Positions 26,827-35,824 are shown, counted from the first letter of the stretch. The stretch: 64,000 nt of DNA from Dyella acidiphila (GCF_014863405.1 NZ_JACZZA010000005.1:62001-126000); one strand, 5' to 3'. Made by a program: numbers and translations. Notes: generated by a model not told the origin, from the sequence alone.

Positions 26827-27787
26827 AGTCAACGAGCCTTTGAAGAGAAAGATTTCGAGGTCAGCCGCGTCCGCGCCGGCATGCAGAACCAGCGGGAATG
26901 AATTAGGTGGGACGACAATGCGATGGCTGAATGCCCACGCCCCCTGTTCCCCGAATCAACGGTGAGCAAGAGCCGTGCCGGTGACGCGATCCCGGGTGAC
27001 CAGGCAGGGGCGAGTACGCTGCCCCGCCCCTGCCGCCACCGTTGGCCTATGCACAGCCACGACAGCGGGTAACAAGCACAGCAGCAGACAGCACGAAAGC
27101 GTCAATGCGCTTGCGTACGGCCGTGCATCGGGCCGGGCGGCGATTCGCGGGGAATCTGCGGCGCGGCTGCTGCGCTCACGTCACCGAGGACGTCACCGCA
27201 GTCAGCGTCGTCGCCTTGAACGATCCTGGAAGTTCACGTCATGTCGCCTGTGCATTGCCAACACCCCCTGCTGTGTAGCCTGTCAAGCATGGCCCCCGCA
27301 CGCACAAGGCGTACGGCAGGCAGCCACGCTGCCCGCTTGATGGCGAGTCGGATGAGTCGGTTCATGCGAATACTGCGACCCCCTCCGTTCGGCAATCCAC
27401 CGAACGGCACGCCATGAGCGATGCAACTCCTATTGCAGCGGCATGACTTTTTCTTCGATAAACGACGCGTAATCCGCAGCTCGGACCACTTGCGCGGGGT
27501 GAATGCTAGGTTAGAACAGGTCCTAGCCAAAGCTATAAATACGGGAAGTTGCGTCATGCCATGCGCGACGAAAACACCTTTGGCCAAAGCCTCGCCGCGA
27601 CTGTTTCAGCGCGCCGCGCATGGCGCGCTCGCGCTGCAAAACGCTTCGTGCGAACCATGGGGTGGCGTATGGAAACTTTGCCGCAGCGGACGCGGGCTTG
27701 CCGCAGTGCAAAAAACTTTTCTTTGAAGCACATCGCATTTTTGGCAGCTAGCGCCGCTGTACGTCCAATCTCGACCTCAGGACATGA
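26827..27787. other. 961-bp region upstream of the giant adhesin gene
   Basis: No convincing coding sequence. Open frames here lack domain character and codon bias. The part from about 27420 to 27560 is AT-rich and holds an inverted repeat GCTAGG / CCTAGC at 27505-27527. A rightward promoter-like pair also lies here: TTAGAA, 17 bases, then TATAAA at about 27511-27539. The adhesin probably has a long 5' leader or distant promoter here; the rightward promoter-like pair might instead serve an unannotated transcript. Confidence 0.45.
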
Positions 27788-28558
27788 TTAGTCGGCTACC
27801 CCGATGCCCTGCCCCTGCAGCCCGCGCCTGAACGCACTGGGCGTCACGCCGGCCCGTTCGCGGAAGGCAGTGGTGAAATTGCAGGCGCTGCGAAAACCGA
27901 CCTGTTCGGCAATGTCTTGCATGCTCATGCGCGAATCGGCCAGCAATTCGCGCCCGCGCCGCAGCCGTTCGTCGCGGATCCAGGCAAACACGGTCATGCC
28001 CAGGTGCTGGCGGAAAATGGCCGAGAGCTTCTTGTCGTGCGTGCCGACCTTGTGGGCGATCTCGGCCAGCGCCGGCAGATTGGCCAGATGGCCGCCGATA
28101 AAGCGCATCGCCGCCCGCAGGATGACTTCGTCCGGCGACAGCAAGGCCTGCGGGGTGGACGGCTCGGAGGCGGCACGCGGCGCCAGGCGCAGGTGGATGC
28201 GGATGCGCGCCAGCACTTCGGCCGGCAGGCAGGGCTTGAGCACGTAATCGACCGCGCCGTGCAGCAGCCCTTCCAGGCGCTCGTCCTGGGCGCCGGCGGA
28301 ACTGAGAAAGATGATCGGGATATCGCAGGTGCGCGGCGATTCCTTCAGCAGGCGGCTGCCGGCAAGGCCGTCGATCTGCGGCATGCGCACATCCAGCAGG
28401 ATCAGGTCGGGCGTCAGCGCTACCGCGCGCTCGTAGCCTTGCCGCATATCGGTCGCCACGTTCACGCGCAGCTGTTCGTGGCGCAACAGCTCGATCACCG
28501 CGCGGATGTCTTCGGGCCGATCGTCAATCACCAGGATCAGTGGATTCGCTGCCAACAT
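27788..28558 (-). CDS. response regulator with AraC-type output domain
   Basis: A 256-residue regulator. The receiver domain (1-125) has the acidic pair D12-D13 (ILVIDDRPED), the phospho-acceptor D56 (LILLDVRMPQIDG) and K108 (YVLKPCLP). The AraC-type double helix-turn-helix (about 150-250) shows MTVFAWIRDERLRRGRELLA and the signature IAEQVGFRSACNFTTAFRERAGVTPSAFRRG. I chose the ATG at 28558, preceded by AGGGGGCGG; a frame to 28648 adds only junk-like residues. It lies between the adhesin gene and a large hybrid kinase and is a good candidate to carry that kinase's signal to the adhesin promoter, which is inference. Confidence 0.92.
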   Translation of the reverse strand: MLAANPLILVIDDRPEDIRAVIELLRHEQLRVNVATDMRQGYERAVALTPDLILLDVRMPQIDGLAGSRLLKESPRTCDIPIIFLSSAGAQDERLEGLLHGAVDYVLKPCLPAEVLARIRIHLRLAPRAASEPSTPQALLSPDEVILRAAMRFIGGHLANLPALAEIAHKVGTHDKKLSAIFRQHLGMTVFAWIRDERLRRGRELLADSRMSMQDIAEQVGFRSACNFTTAFRERAGVTPSAFRRGLQGQGIGVAD

Positions 28559-28694
28559 CGTGCCGCCCCCTGGCTGGCGTCCTGCGCAAGCCATTGCGGC
28601 GGGCGCCAGCGGTATCGCTCGAGAGTATAGGACATGACCGAGCAGCACTCCCCTCCGGCAAAAGTCACGTCCGCCGTGCCAAAGGCATGATCCC

Positions 28695-28720
28695 GCGGGG
28701 CGCGACTAAGCTTGCGCCCC
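28695..28720. promoter_or_regulatory. GC-rich inverted repeat between divergent regulators
   Basis: CGGGGCGC and GCGCCCCG form a perfect 8-base stem around a 10-base centre (GACTAAGCTT). It lies in the 227-base gap between the divergent response regulator and LysR genes. There is no T-run, so an operator shared by both promoters is more likely than a terminator. Confidence 0.4.
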
Positions 28721-28785
28721 GTCGCGCCACCCGCTCTTTAACGGTATGGCAAACGGCACGTACGCGATGGCACAGGGGCCGTAAC

Positions 28786-29709
28786 GTGGATAACGCAGAA
28801 AATCTGGTGGATCTGTATCTGTTGACGCTGGTCGTGGAGGCCGGCGGCTTTTCCGCGGCGGCACAACGCGCAGGCACCACCAAATCCCGGCTTAGCCGCC
28901 GCATCATCGAATTGGAAGAGCGGCTGGGTGCGCAATTGCTGCACCGGAACGCGCGCCGCTTCTCGGTCACCGCGGTCGGCGAGCAGGTGTACCGCCAAGC
29001 GCTGTTGATTCGCGAAGCCGCTGCGGCCGCGGAAGCCGCCGCCAACGAGATCAAGGGCGCTGCCGGCGGCCACGTGCGCGTGCACGCGGAAAGCCGCCTG
29101 TTGCCCATGCTGGAAGGCATGCTGGAAGGCTTTTCACGCCAGCATCCGTATACGCGGATCAGCGCCATGCAGAGTGATGGCGGGGTCGAACCCTTGCTGG
29201 AACAGCAGGCCGATATCGTGCTGGCCATGGGCGACACGCTGCCCGACAGCGCCGACATCGTCGCGCGCGCCCTGGGCAGCGTGCAGCATGTACTGGTCGC
29301 CAGCCCACGGCTGCTGGCGCAGACCGAGCAGCCGGCGCATCCGGACCAGATTCCCGATCAGCATTACCTCAGCCATGCGGCGGCGACCTCGTTGCGCTCG
29401 CCGGCATCCGCCTCGCGCCGACGCTCTTCGCCGCGCTTTGTCAGCAACAACGTCTCCGCCCTGCTGGCTGCGGCAAGAGCCGGCATGGGCTACGCGCGTT
29501 TGCCGCGCTATCTATGCCATGCCGATTTGCAGGAGGGGCGCCTGCGCGCGGTCTTCGAAGCGCAGAACAAGCCGCCGCTGCCGCTGCATGCGCTGACCTT
29601 GCAGGAACGGGCGATGAGCCAGGCGGCGATGAGCTTTGTGCAGTTTGCGCGGCGGCATCTGGCGCTTTCGCATTTGCCGGGGGTGGTGGCGGTAGACAAG
29701 GCGGCCTGA
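28786..29709 (+). CDS. LysR-family transcriptional regulator
   Basis: A 307-residue DNA-binding regulator. The N-terminal winged helix-turn-helix is clear: LVDLYLLTLVVEAGGFSAAA, TTKSRLSRRIIELEERLGAQLLHRN. The rest is a periplasmic-binding-like effector domain, including HVLVASPRLLAQTEQPAHP. The start is a GTG at 28786 with AGGGG eight bases upstream; the frame extends back to 28540 without coding character. The gene is divergent from the REC-AraC regulator and convergent with the hybrid kinase. LysR proteins often control a divergent neighbour, so the REC-AraC gene is the first target to consider; the effector is unknown. Confidence 0.9.
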   Translation: MDNAENLVDLYLLTLVVEAGGFSAAAQRAGTTKSRLSRRIIELEERLGAQLLHRNARRFSVTAVGEQVYRQALLIREAAAAAEAAANEIKGAAGGHVRVHAESRLLPMLEGMLEGFSRQHPYTRISAMQSDGGVEPLLEQQADIVLAMGDTLPDSADIVARALGSVQHVLVASPRLLAQTEQPAHPDQIPDQHYLSHAAATSLRSPASASRRRSSPRFVSNNVSALLAAARAGMGYARLPRYLCHADLQEGRLRAVFEAQNKPPLPLHALTLQERAMSQAAMSFVQFARRHLALSHLPGVVAVDKAA

Positions 29710-29755
29710 GTATTGCGTCCGTTCGAAGCGAGATTCATCGCTCAATCACGCCATG

Positions 29756-29785
29756 CTCCCTCCCCTGCTTCTGCAGGGGAGGGAG
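29756..29785. terminator. bidirectional hairpin between convergent lysR and hybrid kinase genes
   Basis: A perfect 13-base stem (CTCCCTCCCCTGC / GCAGGGGAGGGAG) around a TTCT loop lies in the 105-base gap between two converging genes. The stem is strong enough to terminate both ways, though neither side has a long T-run. The same kind of element may also be a dispersed hairpin repeat. Confidence 0.6.
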
Positions 29786-29814
29786 ATATTCGCGGCGATG
29801 GAAAGATATGCGCG

Positions 29815-32800
29815 TCAATCCACGGCGACGTATTTTTTGCGATCAAGCAAACGGCTGATACGCACCAGCAACTGCGTCGCCCCCACCGGCTTGAGCAAGG
29901 CATCGTCAAACGCAAACGCAAAGCCTTCCGGCGGCCGTGACGGCAACGACGAATACAGCAGCACCGGCAACCCCGAGTACGCCTGCCGCACATGCCGCAG
30001 CAGTTCCCAACCATCCATGCCCGGCATCACCTGATCGGTCACCACCAGGTTGACCGCCTGCTCGCCCAGCAAGGCCAGCGCCTGCTCTCCATCGGCCGCC
30101 GCCACGCTTTCGAAGCCAAAGCCATCCAGCAGATCGCACAGCATTTCCCGGTTCTGCGCATCATCGTCCACCACCAGGACCACGCGCCCGGCACCGTCGA
30201 TCTCGCCTGCACCGCCATCGTCCTCGAACAGGCCCGGCTCCAGCTCGGCTTCGTCGGCCAGCGCCACATCCAGCACAAAACCGAAACAGCTGCCGCCACT
30301 GGGCGCCGCCTCGATGGTCAGGCGGCTGCCCATGCGTTCGAGGATCTGCGTGACGATCGCCAGCCCCAGGCCGTAGCCGTTGTAAGGCGCGGCATTGCTG
30401 CCACGGGCAAACGGCAGCGACAAATGCTCGCGATCGGCCGGCTCGATGCCAATGCCGCTGTCCTCCACCACAAAGCGCAACTGCACGCGCCCCTGCGCTG
30501 CCGGCATCGCCGTAACCGCAAACAGGATGTAGCCGTCGTTGGTGAATTTGGCGGCATTGCCGATCAGGTTAAGCAGCACTTGCCGCAAACGCCGGAAATC
30601 CAGCGTGACCACGGCGGGCAGGTCTTCGGCATAGCGGCATTCGAAGCGATTGCGATACTTCTCGGCATGCAGCACCGCATGCTCGTTCAAGCTTTGCAAA
30701 AACGCGTGCAGATAACCCGGCGATTCCACCAGCTCCAGATCGGCAAGTTCATCGCGCGAGAATTCCAGCAGTTCGTCGATCAGGTCCAGCTGCTGGCGTA
30801 CGCTGCTTTCGATCAGGCCGGGATAATCCCGCTGCGCATCGCCGCCGCGCCAATGCCGCACGCTGTCGATGATGCCGCTGAGCGGCGAACGCAAATCGTG
30901 GCTGATGCGCGCCAGCAGCATGCTGCGCGCGCGCATCGCGTTCTGCAGCTGGCCGGTGCGGATCGCCACCGCCTGTTCCAGCCGTTGCGCGTGCTTCACC
31001 AGCAGCCGCACGCGCCAGCGCCAGGCCAGCACCAGCGCCAGCAGCGCCAGCAGCGCGGCCGCCGCATACGCGGCATTGCTGCGCCACCACGGCGGACTCA
31101 GGGTGAAGCGCAGGCTGACCGGCGCGGACACTCGGCGCTGATTGATGTCGATGGTTTCCAGCTCGAAGCGGTAACTGCCCGGCGGCAGCGAGGCATAGCG
31201 CAATTCGCGCGCCGACGCTTCCACCCAGTCGCTGTCGATACCCGACAGGCGATAGCGGAAGTGCACGGGGCTGCCGGAACTGTTGCCCAGCACCGCCAGG
31301 CGTAGCACCAGTGCGCCGGTCGGATCGAAATCCACCTGCTGATGTTGCGCATCGAGTTCATCCGCGCCGTAGTGGGCCGATTCCAGCCAGGGACGAATCT
31401 TGCGCGGCGCCAGCATGTCGTCCGGCTTGAGCAGATGCGACAAGCCGATCGGCGCGCCGATCCACACCGAGCCATCCGCATCCGCATAGAAAGCGCCGTG
31501 ATTGGTTTCGTCCCACAGCAGGCCGTCGCGCGTATCCAGGCGCATCCAATGATTCTGCTCCAGCACGTCCACGCCGCTGTTGTTGCCCACCCACAGACGT
31601 CCGCGCTGATCCTTGCGCAGGAAGTACACGCGCGAATCGGCCAGCAGCGGATCGTCCACGGCCGTGAGATGCATGCTGTCCGCATCGCCCACGTTGCCGA
31701 CCAGCAGGCCCGGTTGCGGCGAACTCAGCCACAGCCGTCCATCCGGCGTGGCCTGCACGCTCTCATAGCCGCCCAGGCTTTCGTGCGGCAACACACCCAC
31801 CTTGCTCCAGCGTCCGGCGGCATAGCGAAACAGGCCCGAGCTGCAGGCGGCCCACAGCCGGCCGGCCGTGTCCTCGGCGAGGTCCGAACACATCGAGGTG
31901 GGAATCAGCCCGGGCGCCGCGCGCTGGATGGCGCCGCTTTGTGCATCCACTTGGTAAAGACCGCCGAGGGCGTAGCCCCAGATCCGCCCCTGGCTGTCCT
32001 GGAAACCGCCGCGCATCAGGAACGGCAGCGTGGCCACCAGGCGCGTTGTGCTGCTGGCCGGGTCATAACGCAGCACGCGGCCGTCGAACATGAAATACCA
32101 GATCGAACCGTCGGCCGCCGCCAGCACGGTACGCGTCTGGTGCGGCGGCGCCAGTTGCAGCGGCCATGGCTGGGCATGGTCCTGCGCCGGCTCGATCACG
32201 CTGCCGCCCTGGTCGTCGGCCACCCATACGGCACCCGCGCGGGTGCGCGTGATCGACCAGATCAAGGAACCGCTCAGGCCTTGTGCCGCCGTCCAGTTCT
32301 CGACTGCGTCGCGGCTGCTCCAGTGCAGCAGGCCGCGGCCGTAGGTACCGAGCCACACGGTGTCATCCTGATCGACCAGCAAGGACGACACGCCCACCTT
32401 CGGCAGGCTGCCGTCGGCACCGAACAGCTCCCAGCTGTGCCCATTCCAGCGCGCCAGGCCCTGCGAACTGCGGGTGAGCACGCGGCCTTCGCGGTCCTGC
32501 ACGATATCGATGCTGGAAGCGGCCACGTCCGCGCTATTGCCCGGCATATCGTGCGCCACGAAGGCATCGCTGCCGGCCGGCAGCGCGCGCACCGTATGAA
32601 TGCCGCGCACCCATAAGCTGCCATCGCCAGCGCCGAGAAAACCCAGCCATTTGTCCGCCGGTACGTTGGACTCCGGACCGTAGCGGCGCAGTTGTCCCTC
32701 ATGCAGGCTGCATAGCTGACTGCCGCAGCCGAACCAGGTGATGCCACGGCGACGGAATACCGCGCTGACCTGGCTCAGGCCGGGAACATCGTGCAGTTGC

Positions 32801-33435
32801 TGCGCATTGAATGGCGAGCTGGCCTGCCAATGCCCCTGGCTATCGAGGCTGAGCCGCAGCAGATGATTGCCGCTCACCAGCCACAGGCCACCATCTTCGT
32901 CCGCGGCCAGGGTCTGGCCCCGGTCCGTCATCAGCGGCTTGCCTTGCGGACGCACCCAGCCGAAGTAGCCGTTCTCCCGCAACTGCAGGCCCGCGCGCGA
33001 ACCTACCCACAGGCGTCCCTTGGCATCCTCGATAAAACTGATCACTTCCGACACCTGGAAGCCTTGCTCGGAGCCGATCTGATCGAAGGCGACGCCGTCG
33101 AACCGGTACAAGCCCTTCTCGGTGCCGACCCAGATAAACCCTTCGCGATCCTGGTAAAGGCGGACCACCGACAGGCTGGTCAAACCGCTGTTCTGATCGT
33201 ATGTGGTAATCGGCAGCTGCGCCGCCGGCACCGGGGTCGACAGCATCGCGCTGACGAACAGCAGCCAGCCGCACAACGCAAGCCGCCGCCAGCGGATACC
33301 GGCGGCGCAAGCACAGCGCACCCGTTCGCATCCGCAACGACACGCGCGCGACGGCCAGATCAATGCATGGATAGAGATCACCTGCCGCAACCTTGCGCTG
33401 ACGGACCACCCACGCTTATCGGCCTCATCCTGCAT
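29815..33435 (-). CDS. hybrid sensor histidine kinase with beta-propeller (Reg_prop/Y_Y_Y) sensor
   Basis: One-protein two-component system of 1206 residues. A hydrophobic segment (about 50-72) is followed by a large periplasmic region of Reg_prop repeats (SVVRLYQDREGFIWVGTEKG, then several WVG/LWxA strands) and a Y_Y_Y domain (FRYRLSGIDSDWVEA ... LPPGSYRFELETID). A membrane segment (about 782-810) leads to the HisKA domain with H846 (ARISHDLRSPLSGI), an ATPase domain (NLIGNAAKFT, EDSGIGIEP, GYGLGLAIV) and a C-terminal receiver with D1134 (LVVTDQVMPGMDG) and K in ALLKPVG. Such kinases often sense carbohydrates or surface cues. The separate REC-AraC regulator nearby may receive its phosphate. 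Confidence 0.94.
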   Translation of the reverse strand: MQDEADKRGWSVSARLRQVISIHALIWPSRACRCGCERVRCACAAGIRWRRLALCGWLLFVSAMLSTPVPAAQLPITTYDQNSGLTSLSVVRLYQDREGFIWVGTEKGLYRFDGVAFDQIGSEQGFQVSEVISFIEDAKGRLWVGSRAGLQLRENGYFGWVRPQGKPLMTDRGQTLAADEDGGLWLVSGNHLLRLSLDSQGHWQASSPFNAQQLHDVPGLSQVSAVFRRRGITWFGCGSQLCSLHEGQLRRYGPESNVPADKWLGFLGAGDGSLWVRGIHTVRALPAGSDAFVAHDMPGNSADVAASSIDIVQDREGRVLTRSSQGLARWNGHSWELFGADGSLPKVGVSSLLVDQDDTVWLGTYGRGLLHWSSRDAVENWTAAQGLSGSLIWSITRTRAGAVWVADDQGGSVIEPAQDHAQPWPLQLAPPHQTRTVLAAADGSIWYFMFDGRVLRYDPASSTTRLVATLPFLMRGGFQDSQGRIWGYALGGLYQVDAQSGAIQRAAPGLIPTSMCSDLAEDTAGRLWAACSSGLFRYAAGRWSKVGVLPHESLGGYESVQATPDGRLWLSSPQPGLLVGNVGDADSMHLTAVDDPLLADSRVYFLRKDQRGRLWVGNNSGVDVLEQNHWMRLDTRDGLLWDETNHGAFYADADGSVWIGAPIGLSHLLKPDDMLAPRKIRPWLESAHYGADELDAQHQQVDFDPTGALVLRLAVLGNSSGSPVHFRYRLSGIDSDWVEASARELRYASLPPGSYRFELETIDINQRRVSAPVSLRFTLSPPWWRSNAAYAAAALLALLALVLAWRWRVRLLVKHAQRLEQAVAIRTGQLQNAMRARSMLLARISHDLRSPLSGIIDSVRHWRGGDAQRDYPGLIESSVRQQLDLIDELLEFSRDELADLELVESPGYLHAFLQSLNEHAVLHAEKYRNRFECRYAEDLPAVVTLDFRRLRQVLLNLIGNAAKFTNDGYILFAVTAMPAAQGRVQLRFVVEDSGIGIEPADREHLSLPFARGSNAAPYNGYGLGLAIVTQILERMGSRLTIEAAPSGGSCFGFVLDVALADEAELEPGLFEDDGGAGEIDGAGRVVLVVDDDAQNREMLCDLLDGFGFESVAAADGEQALALLGEQAVNLVVTDQVMPGMDGWELLRHVRQAYSGLPVLLYSSLPSRPPEGFAFAFDDALLKPVGATQLLVRISRLLDRKKYVAVD

Positions 33436-33562
33436 AACCGAAAGCGGTCGTCCTTTGCCCAGCCCGGGATCTTACCCAACCTTGCCGCAGGATTGAGCGG
33501 CAGCGGTCGCGATGATGCACAGGCGAGCCGTGCGACAAACGCATTGCTGCCCCGCATCGCCA

Positions 33563-34303
33563 CTATCGGGCCGGTGTCGCAGGCGATTCGCGCATAAGGT
33601 GAAAATCGTTGAACTTGCGGCGTTCGATCAACATATCGACCGCACCCTGCGCATTGCGATGAAAAATGATGATGTTGCGCTCGTCGTCGCTGCCCATGAA
33701 AACATCCTTGCCGATCGGCTCCAGCACATTGGCCGTTCCACCTGGATGAGTGGTGTAGCTGAGCACGCCGTGGTCGGCACGCACCGTCCAGCTGTGTCCC
33801 GGTGCGTAGCTATAGGTGCCGGGGTAGTCGTTCACATCCAGCCCGGCCACATCGAGCCTGGGCGGCGCAGTGGGAATGGTGACGTCTTCATAGCCGGCAA
33901 TCTTCCATGCTCCGCCCTGCTTTACGAAGGTCAGCAGCGACTGGTAGCGCACCACAAAGGACTGCCCGAACACGGTCTCGCGCTCGTATTCCTCCACCAG
34001 CAGCATGGCGGTGTCGCCATATTGCTGCACGCGCGCATCGCGCAGCTCGATGCTGCCGGAAAAGCCCGGCGGAAACGGCCGCAGGGAGGCGATGGAATCG
34101 GCCTTGCCGTTGATGCGGCCGAATTCGTCGACCAGGATCGCGCCATCGGTCAACGAGCGCTCCCATACCGACTTGTCCCCTTTCGGGATCGCATCGACCC
34201 AGGCCTGGGTGATCTGCAGCAACTGGTCTTTCACAGGCGGCGTTGCAGCCGTCGCCGCAGCCGGCAGCGCCAGCAATATCAGACCGAACAGATGCTTAGG
34301 CAT
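33563..34303 (-). CDS. exported protein with NTF2/SnoaL-like domain
   Basis: A 246-residue protein with a signal peptide (MPKHLFGLILLALPAAATAA). Residues about 27-140 resemble the DUF4440/SnoaL-like fold: QLLQITQAWVDAIPKGDKSVW, GAILVDEFGRINGKADSI, and SLLTFVKQGGAWKIAGYED near the end. A second beta-rich part follows (NDYPGTYSYAPGHSWTV ... VDMLIERRKFNDFHL). No catalytic motif is recognised, so the function is unassigned. ATG 34303 is chosen because AGGGGGTGG precedes it and the signal peptide follows directly. Confidence 0.75.
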   Translation of the reverse strand: MPKHLFGLILLALPAAATAATPPVKDQLLQITQAWVDAIPKGDKSVWERSLTDGAILVDEFGRINGKADSIASLRPFPPGFSGSIELRDARVQQYGDTAMLLVEEYERETVFGQSFVVRYQSLLTFVKQGGAWKIAGYEDVTIPTAPPRLDVAGLDVNDYPGTYSYAPGHSWTVRADHGVLSYTTHPGGTANVLEPIGKDVFMGSDDERNIIIFHRNAQGAVDMLIERRKFNDFHLMRESPATPAR

Positions 34304-34449
34304 GGCCACCCCCTGTAGGCGGCAGAGCATGCGCGGGTATCGAAGGCAGCAGCAGTGCCTGAAGTCAGGCATCGACCCGGGAGGGGCCTGGGGCGGATGT
34401 AGTCCTAATCTGACATGTTTCCGGGCGCGTCCCTGATTTCCAGACTGCG

Positions 34450-34569
34450 CGTTCAGTCACATTCTATGTCCGCCGGCGCCATTCCTCTGTGCGGCCGGTG
34501 TTGACCCTTTGGGCTCTATCGACCCCCTTGGATAGAGCCCGGGCCCCCGCAAGGGGGCCTTTCTATTTG
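34450..34569 (+). ncRNA. candidate small RNA with C-rich loop and intrinsic terminator
   Basis: The rightward strand has a 10-base perfect stem (GGGCTCTATC / GATAGAGCCC, 34511-34540) with a C-rich loop GACCCCCTTG. One base later comes a GC stem (GGCCCCC-GCAA-GGGGGCC, 34542-34559) followed by TTTCTATTT, a classical intrinsic terminator. No rightward gene lies upstream to need it; both neighbours are leftward. A short non-coding transcript is the simplest explanation. C-rich hairpin loops are known from sX13-type RNAs of Xanthomonas, but I cannot claim homology. The 5' end is a guess. Confidence 0.45.
34542..34569 (+). terminator. intrinsic terminator, rightward
   Basis: Seven-base GC stem GGCCCCC / GGGGGCC with a GCAA tetraloop, directly followed by TTTCTATTT. 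On the opposite strand no T-run follows the stem, so the direction is clear. Confidence 0.75.
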
Positions 34570-34579
34570 TGCAGCAGCC

Positions 34580-34601
34580 TGGGTTGACGCTGCGTAACCC
34601 A
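34580..34601. repeat. small intergenic hairpin repeat (TGGGTT...AACCCA)
   Basis: TGGGTT and AACCCA arms enclose GACGCTGCGT. The element resembles the hairpin at 44561-44586 (GTTGGGTTA ... TAACCCAAC), including a CGCTGCG-like core in one or other orientation. This suggests a dispersed intergenic repeat family. Confidence 0.55.
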
Positions 34602-34624
34602 ACAAATCCCCACACCAGGCCTTA

Positions 34625-34912
34625 TCAGTTGTACTTGGTCTGGATGTCCTGCACCTTGCCATCGATGATGGTGATGAACACCGTCTTCCCGTCCTGCAGG
34701 TATTGCCACTGCTCGTTACCGGAAACCTGGTCGTTGGTCAGGCTGGTGTCCTGCCCCTGCAGATAGGTACGCACGATCGGCTTGCCCAGCAGCTCCTGCA
34801 CCTTTGCCGCACTGTCGCCCAGCGACAGCACGCGGCCATCCACGCGCAGGGAATCGTCGGCGTAGGCCGAAACGCTGATAAGCAATAAAGCCAGCAAGAG
34901 ATAAGGGCGCAT
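34625..34912 (-). CDS. small periplasmic DUF2845-family protein
   Basis: A 95-residue protein with signal peptide MRPYLLLALLLISVSAYA. The mature part begins DDSLRVDGRVLSLGDSAAKV, typical of DUF2845, followed by QELLGKPIVR and a short beta-rich end FITIIDGKVQDIQTKYN. The fold is probably BamE/SmpA-like. Function is unknown. The gene diverges from the SnoaL-like gene at 35191. Confidence 0.8.
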   Translation of the reverse strand: MRPYLLLALLLISVSAYADDSLRVDGRVLSLGDSAAKVQELLGKPIVRTYLQGQDTSLTNDQVSGNEQWQYLQDGKTVFITIIDGKVQDIQTKYN

Positions 34913-35190
34913 GATGACTCTCCTTTAGTCAGTAAGAACGAGCCGCTTCCGCCACATTGCCCGGGGGAACGACGGCGGCAATGTGCCAAAGATCATGGAG
35001 CTCCATCGCCGGCACATCCGCCGCCACGGCCCAAGTAATAACGCATGGCGCTGTTGCTGGATGACCCGTCGGCCCGAAAGGGCTCGTTAAAGATCATTGG
35101 CTTACCGCCTAATGATGCGCCTATTCACTACCATGGGCCACTGCACCGCACCCGCCCTGTCCCCCTTTGCCGTGCCACCAGGACCACCCG

Positions 35191-35670
35191 ATGAAGCTCC
35201 GTACCCTGCTGCTCTGCGGCCTGTTGGCAACCGGCATGACCGGCGTCGCCGCAGCGCATACCCCCGCCGACGCCCAGGCCTCCGACCGGGCCGCCATCGC
35301 CCAGGTAGTGGACAACTACGCGCGCTACATGACGGCCGGCAGCGAGCAGGGTTTCGAAAGCCTGCTGCTGGACCAGGACATCCCCTTCGCCGCGGTATCC
35401 GCGCATGCCGCCATCGCCGGCTCGGCTGCGCTCAAGGACTACGCGTCATTCCGCAAGGCCGTGTTTGCCAGCGGCGACAAATACCGCCAAGTGTTTTCCA
35501 ACGTGAAAATCGACGACGTCGGGCCGCTGGCCCAAGTCTCGCTCACCTTCACCGTCGAGCGCCTGGATGGCAAAGGCAAGGCCTATACGGGCTGGAAGAT
35601 TCTGCAGCTGGTGAAATCGAAGGGCGCGTGGAAGATTGCCAGCGAGTTGTATACCTTCGACGGGAGCTGA
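35191..35670 (+). CDS. exported SnoaL/NTF2-like protein
   Basis: A 159-residue protein with a signal peptide (MKLRTLLLCGLLATGMTGVAAA). The mature part has SDRAAIAQVVDNYARYMTAG, DVGPLAQVSLTFTVERLDGKG and LQLVKSKGAWKIASELYTF, the helix and sheet order of DUF4440/SnoaL-like proteins. It is related in fold to the gene at 33563 but much shorter. ATG 35191 has CAGGA twelve bases upstream. Function unassigned. Confidence 0.78.
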   Translation: MKLRTLLLCGLLATGMTGVAAAHTPADAQASDRAAIAQVVDNYARYMTAGSEQGFESLLLDQDIPFAAVSAHAAIAGSAALKDYASFRKAVFASGDKYRQVFSNVKIDDVGPLAQVSLTFTVERLDGKGKAYTGWKILQLVKSKGAWKIASELYTFDGS

Positions 35671-35710
35671 TGCTCTTCGCGCAACACGAGACGACCAAAG
35701 CGGAAGCAAA

Positions 35711-35737
35711 TGGATTCCCGCCTTCGGGCGAATGACG
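35711..35737. repeat. imperfect hairpin repeat (ATTCCCGCC ... GGGCGAAT)
   Basis: GGATTCCCGCCTTCGGGCG followed by AATGACGG forms an imperfect hairpin. It is of the same general kind as the perfect hairpin at 58988-59013 (GTCATTCCGGC ... GCCGGAATGAC), sharing the AATGAC end. Confidence 0.5.
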
Positions 35738-35824
35738 GCCTAGAAGGATTTCGCAGTTGCCGCGCTTCTGCGTTTGCACGAATCGCGACTAACGCACATG
35801 GCGCCTGTCTTCGCCTACCCCACC

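Larger units (their letters stand above)
34304..34624. other. 321-bp gap carrying a small-RNA-like element
   Basis: Between two leftward genes. Its right half holds two stacked hairpins pointing rightward (34511-34559) and a hairpin repeat (34580-34601), both listed separately. No protein-coding frame is supported. Confidence 0.6.

Noticed and set aside
16480-26901. A rightward open frame of over 3400 codons antisense to the giant adhesin
   Set aside because: It mirrors the repeat structure of the adhesin gene and has low-complexity AVDAGEHAVVAEQ-like residues without domains. The openness follows from the codon use and repeats of the real gene on the other strand.
27421-27791. Short rightward frames in the gap upstream of the adhesin
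   Set aside because: Their translations are Arg/Ala-rich without domains; at most the region might make a non-coding RNA.
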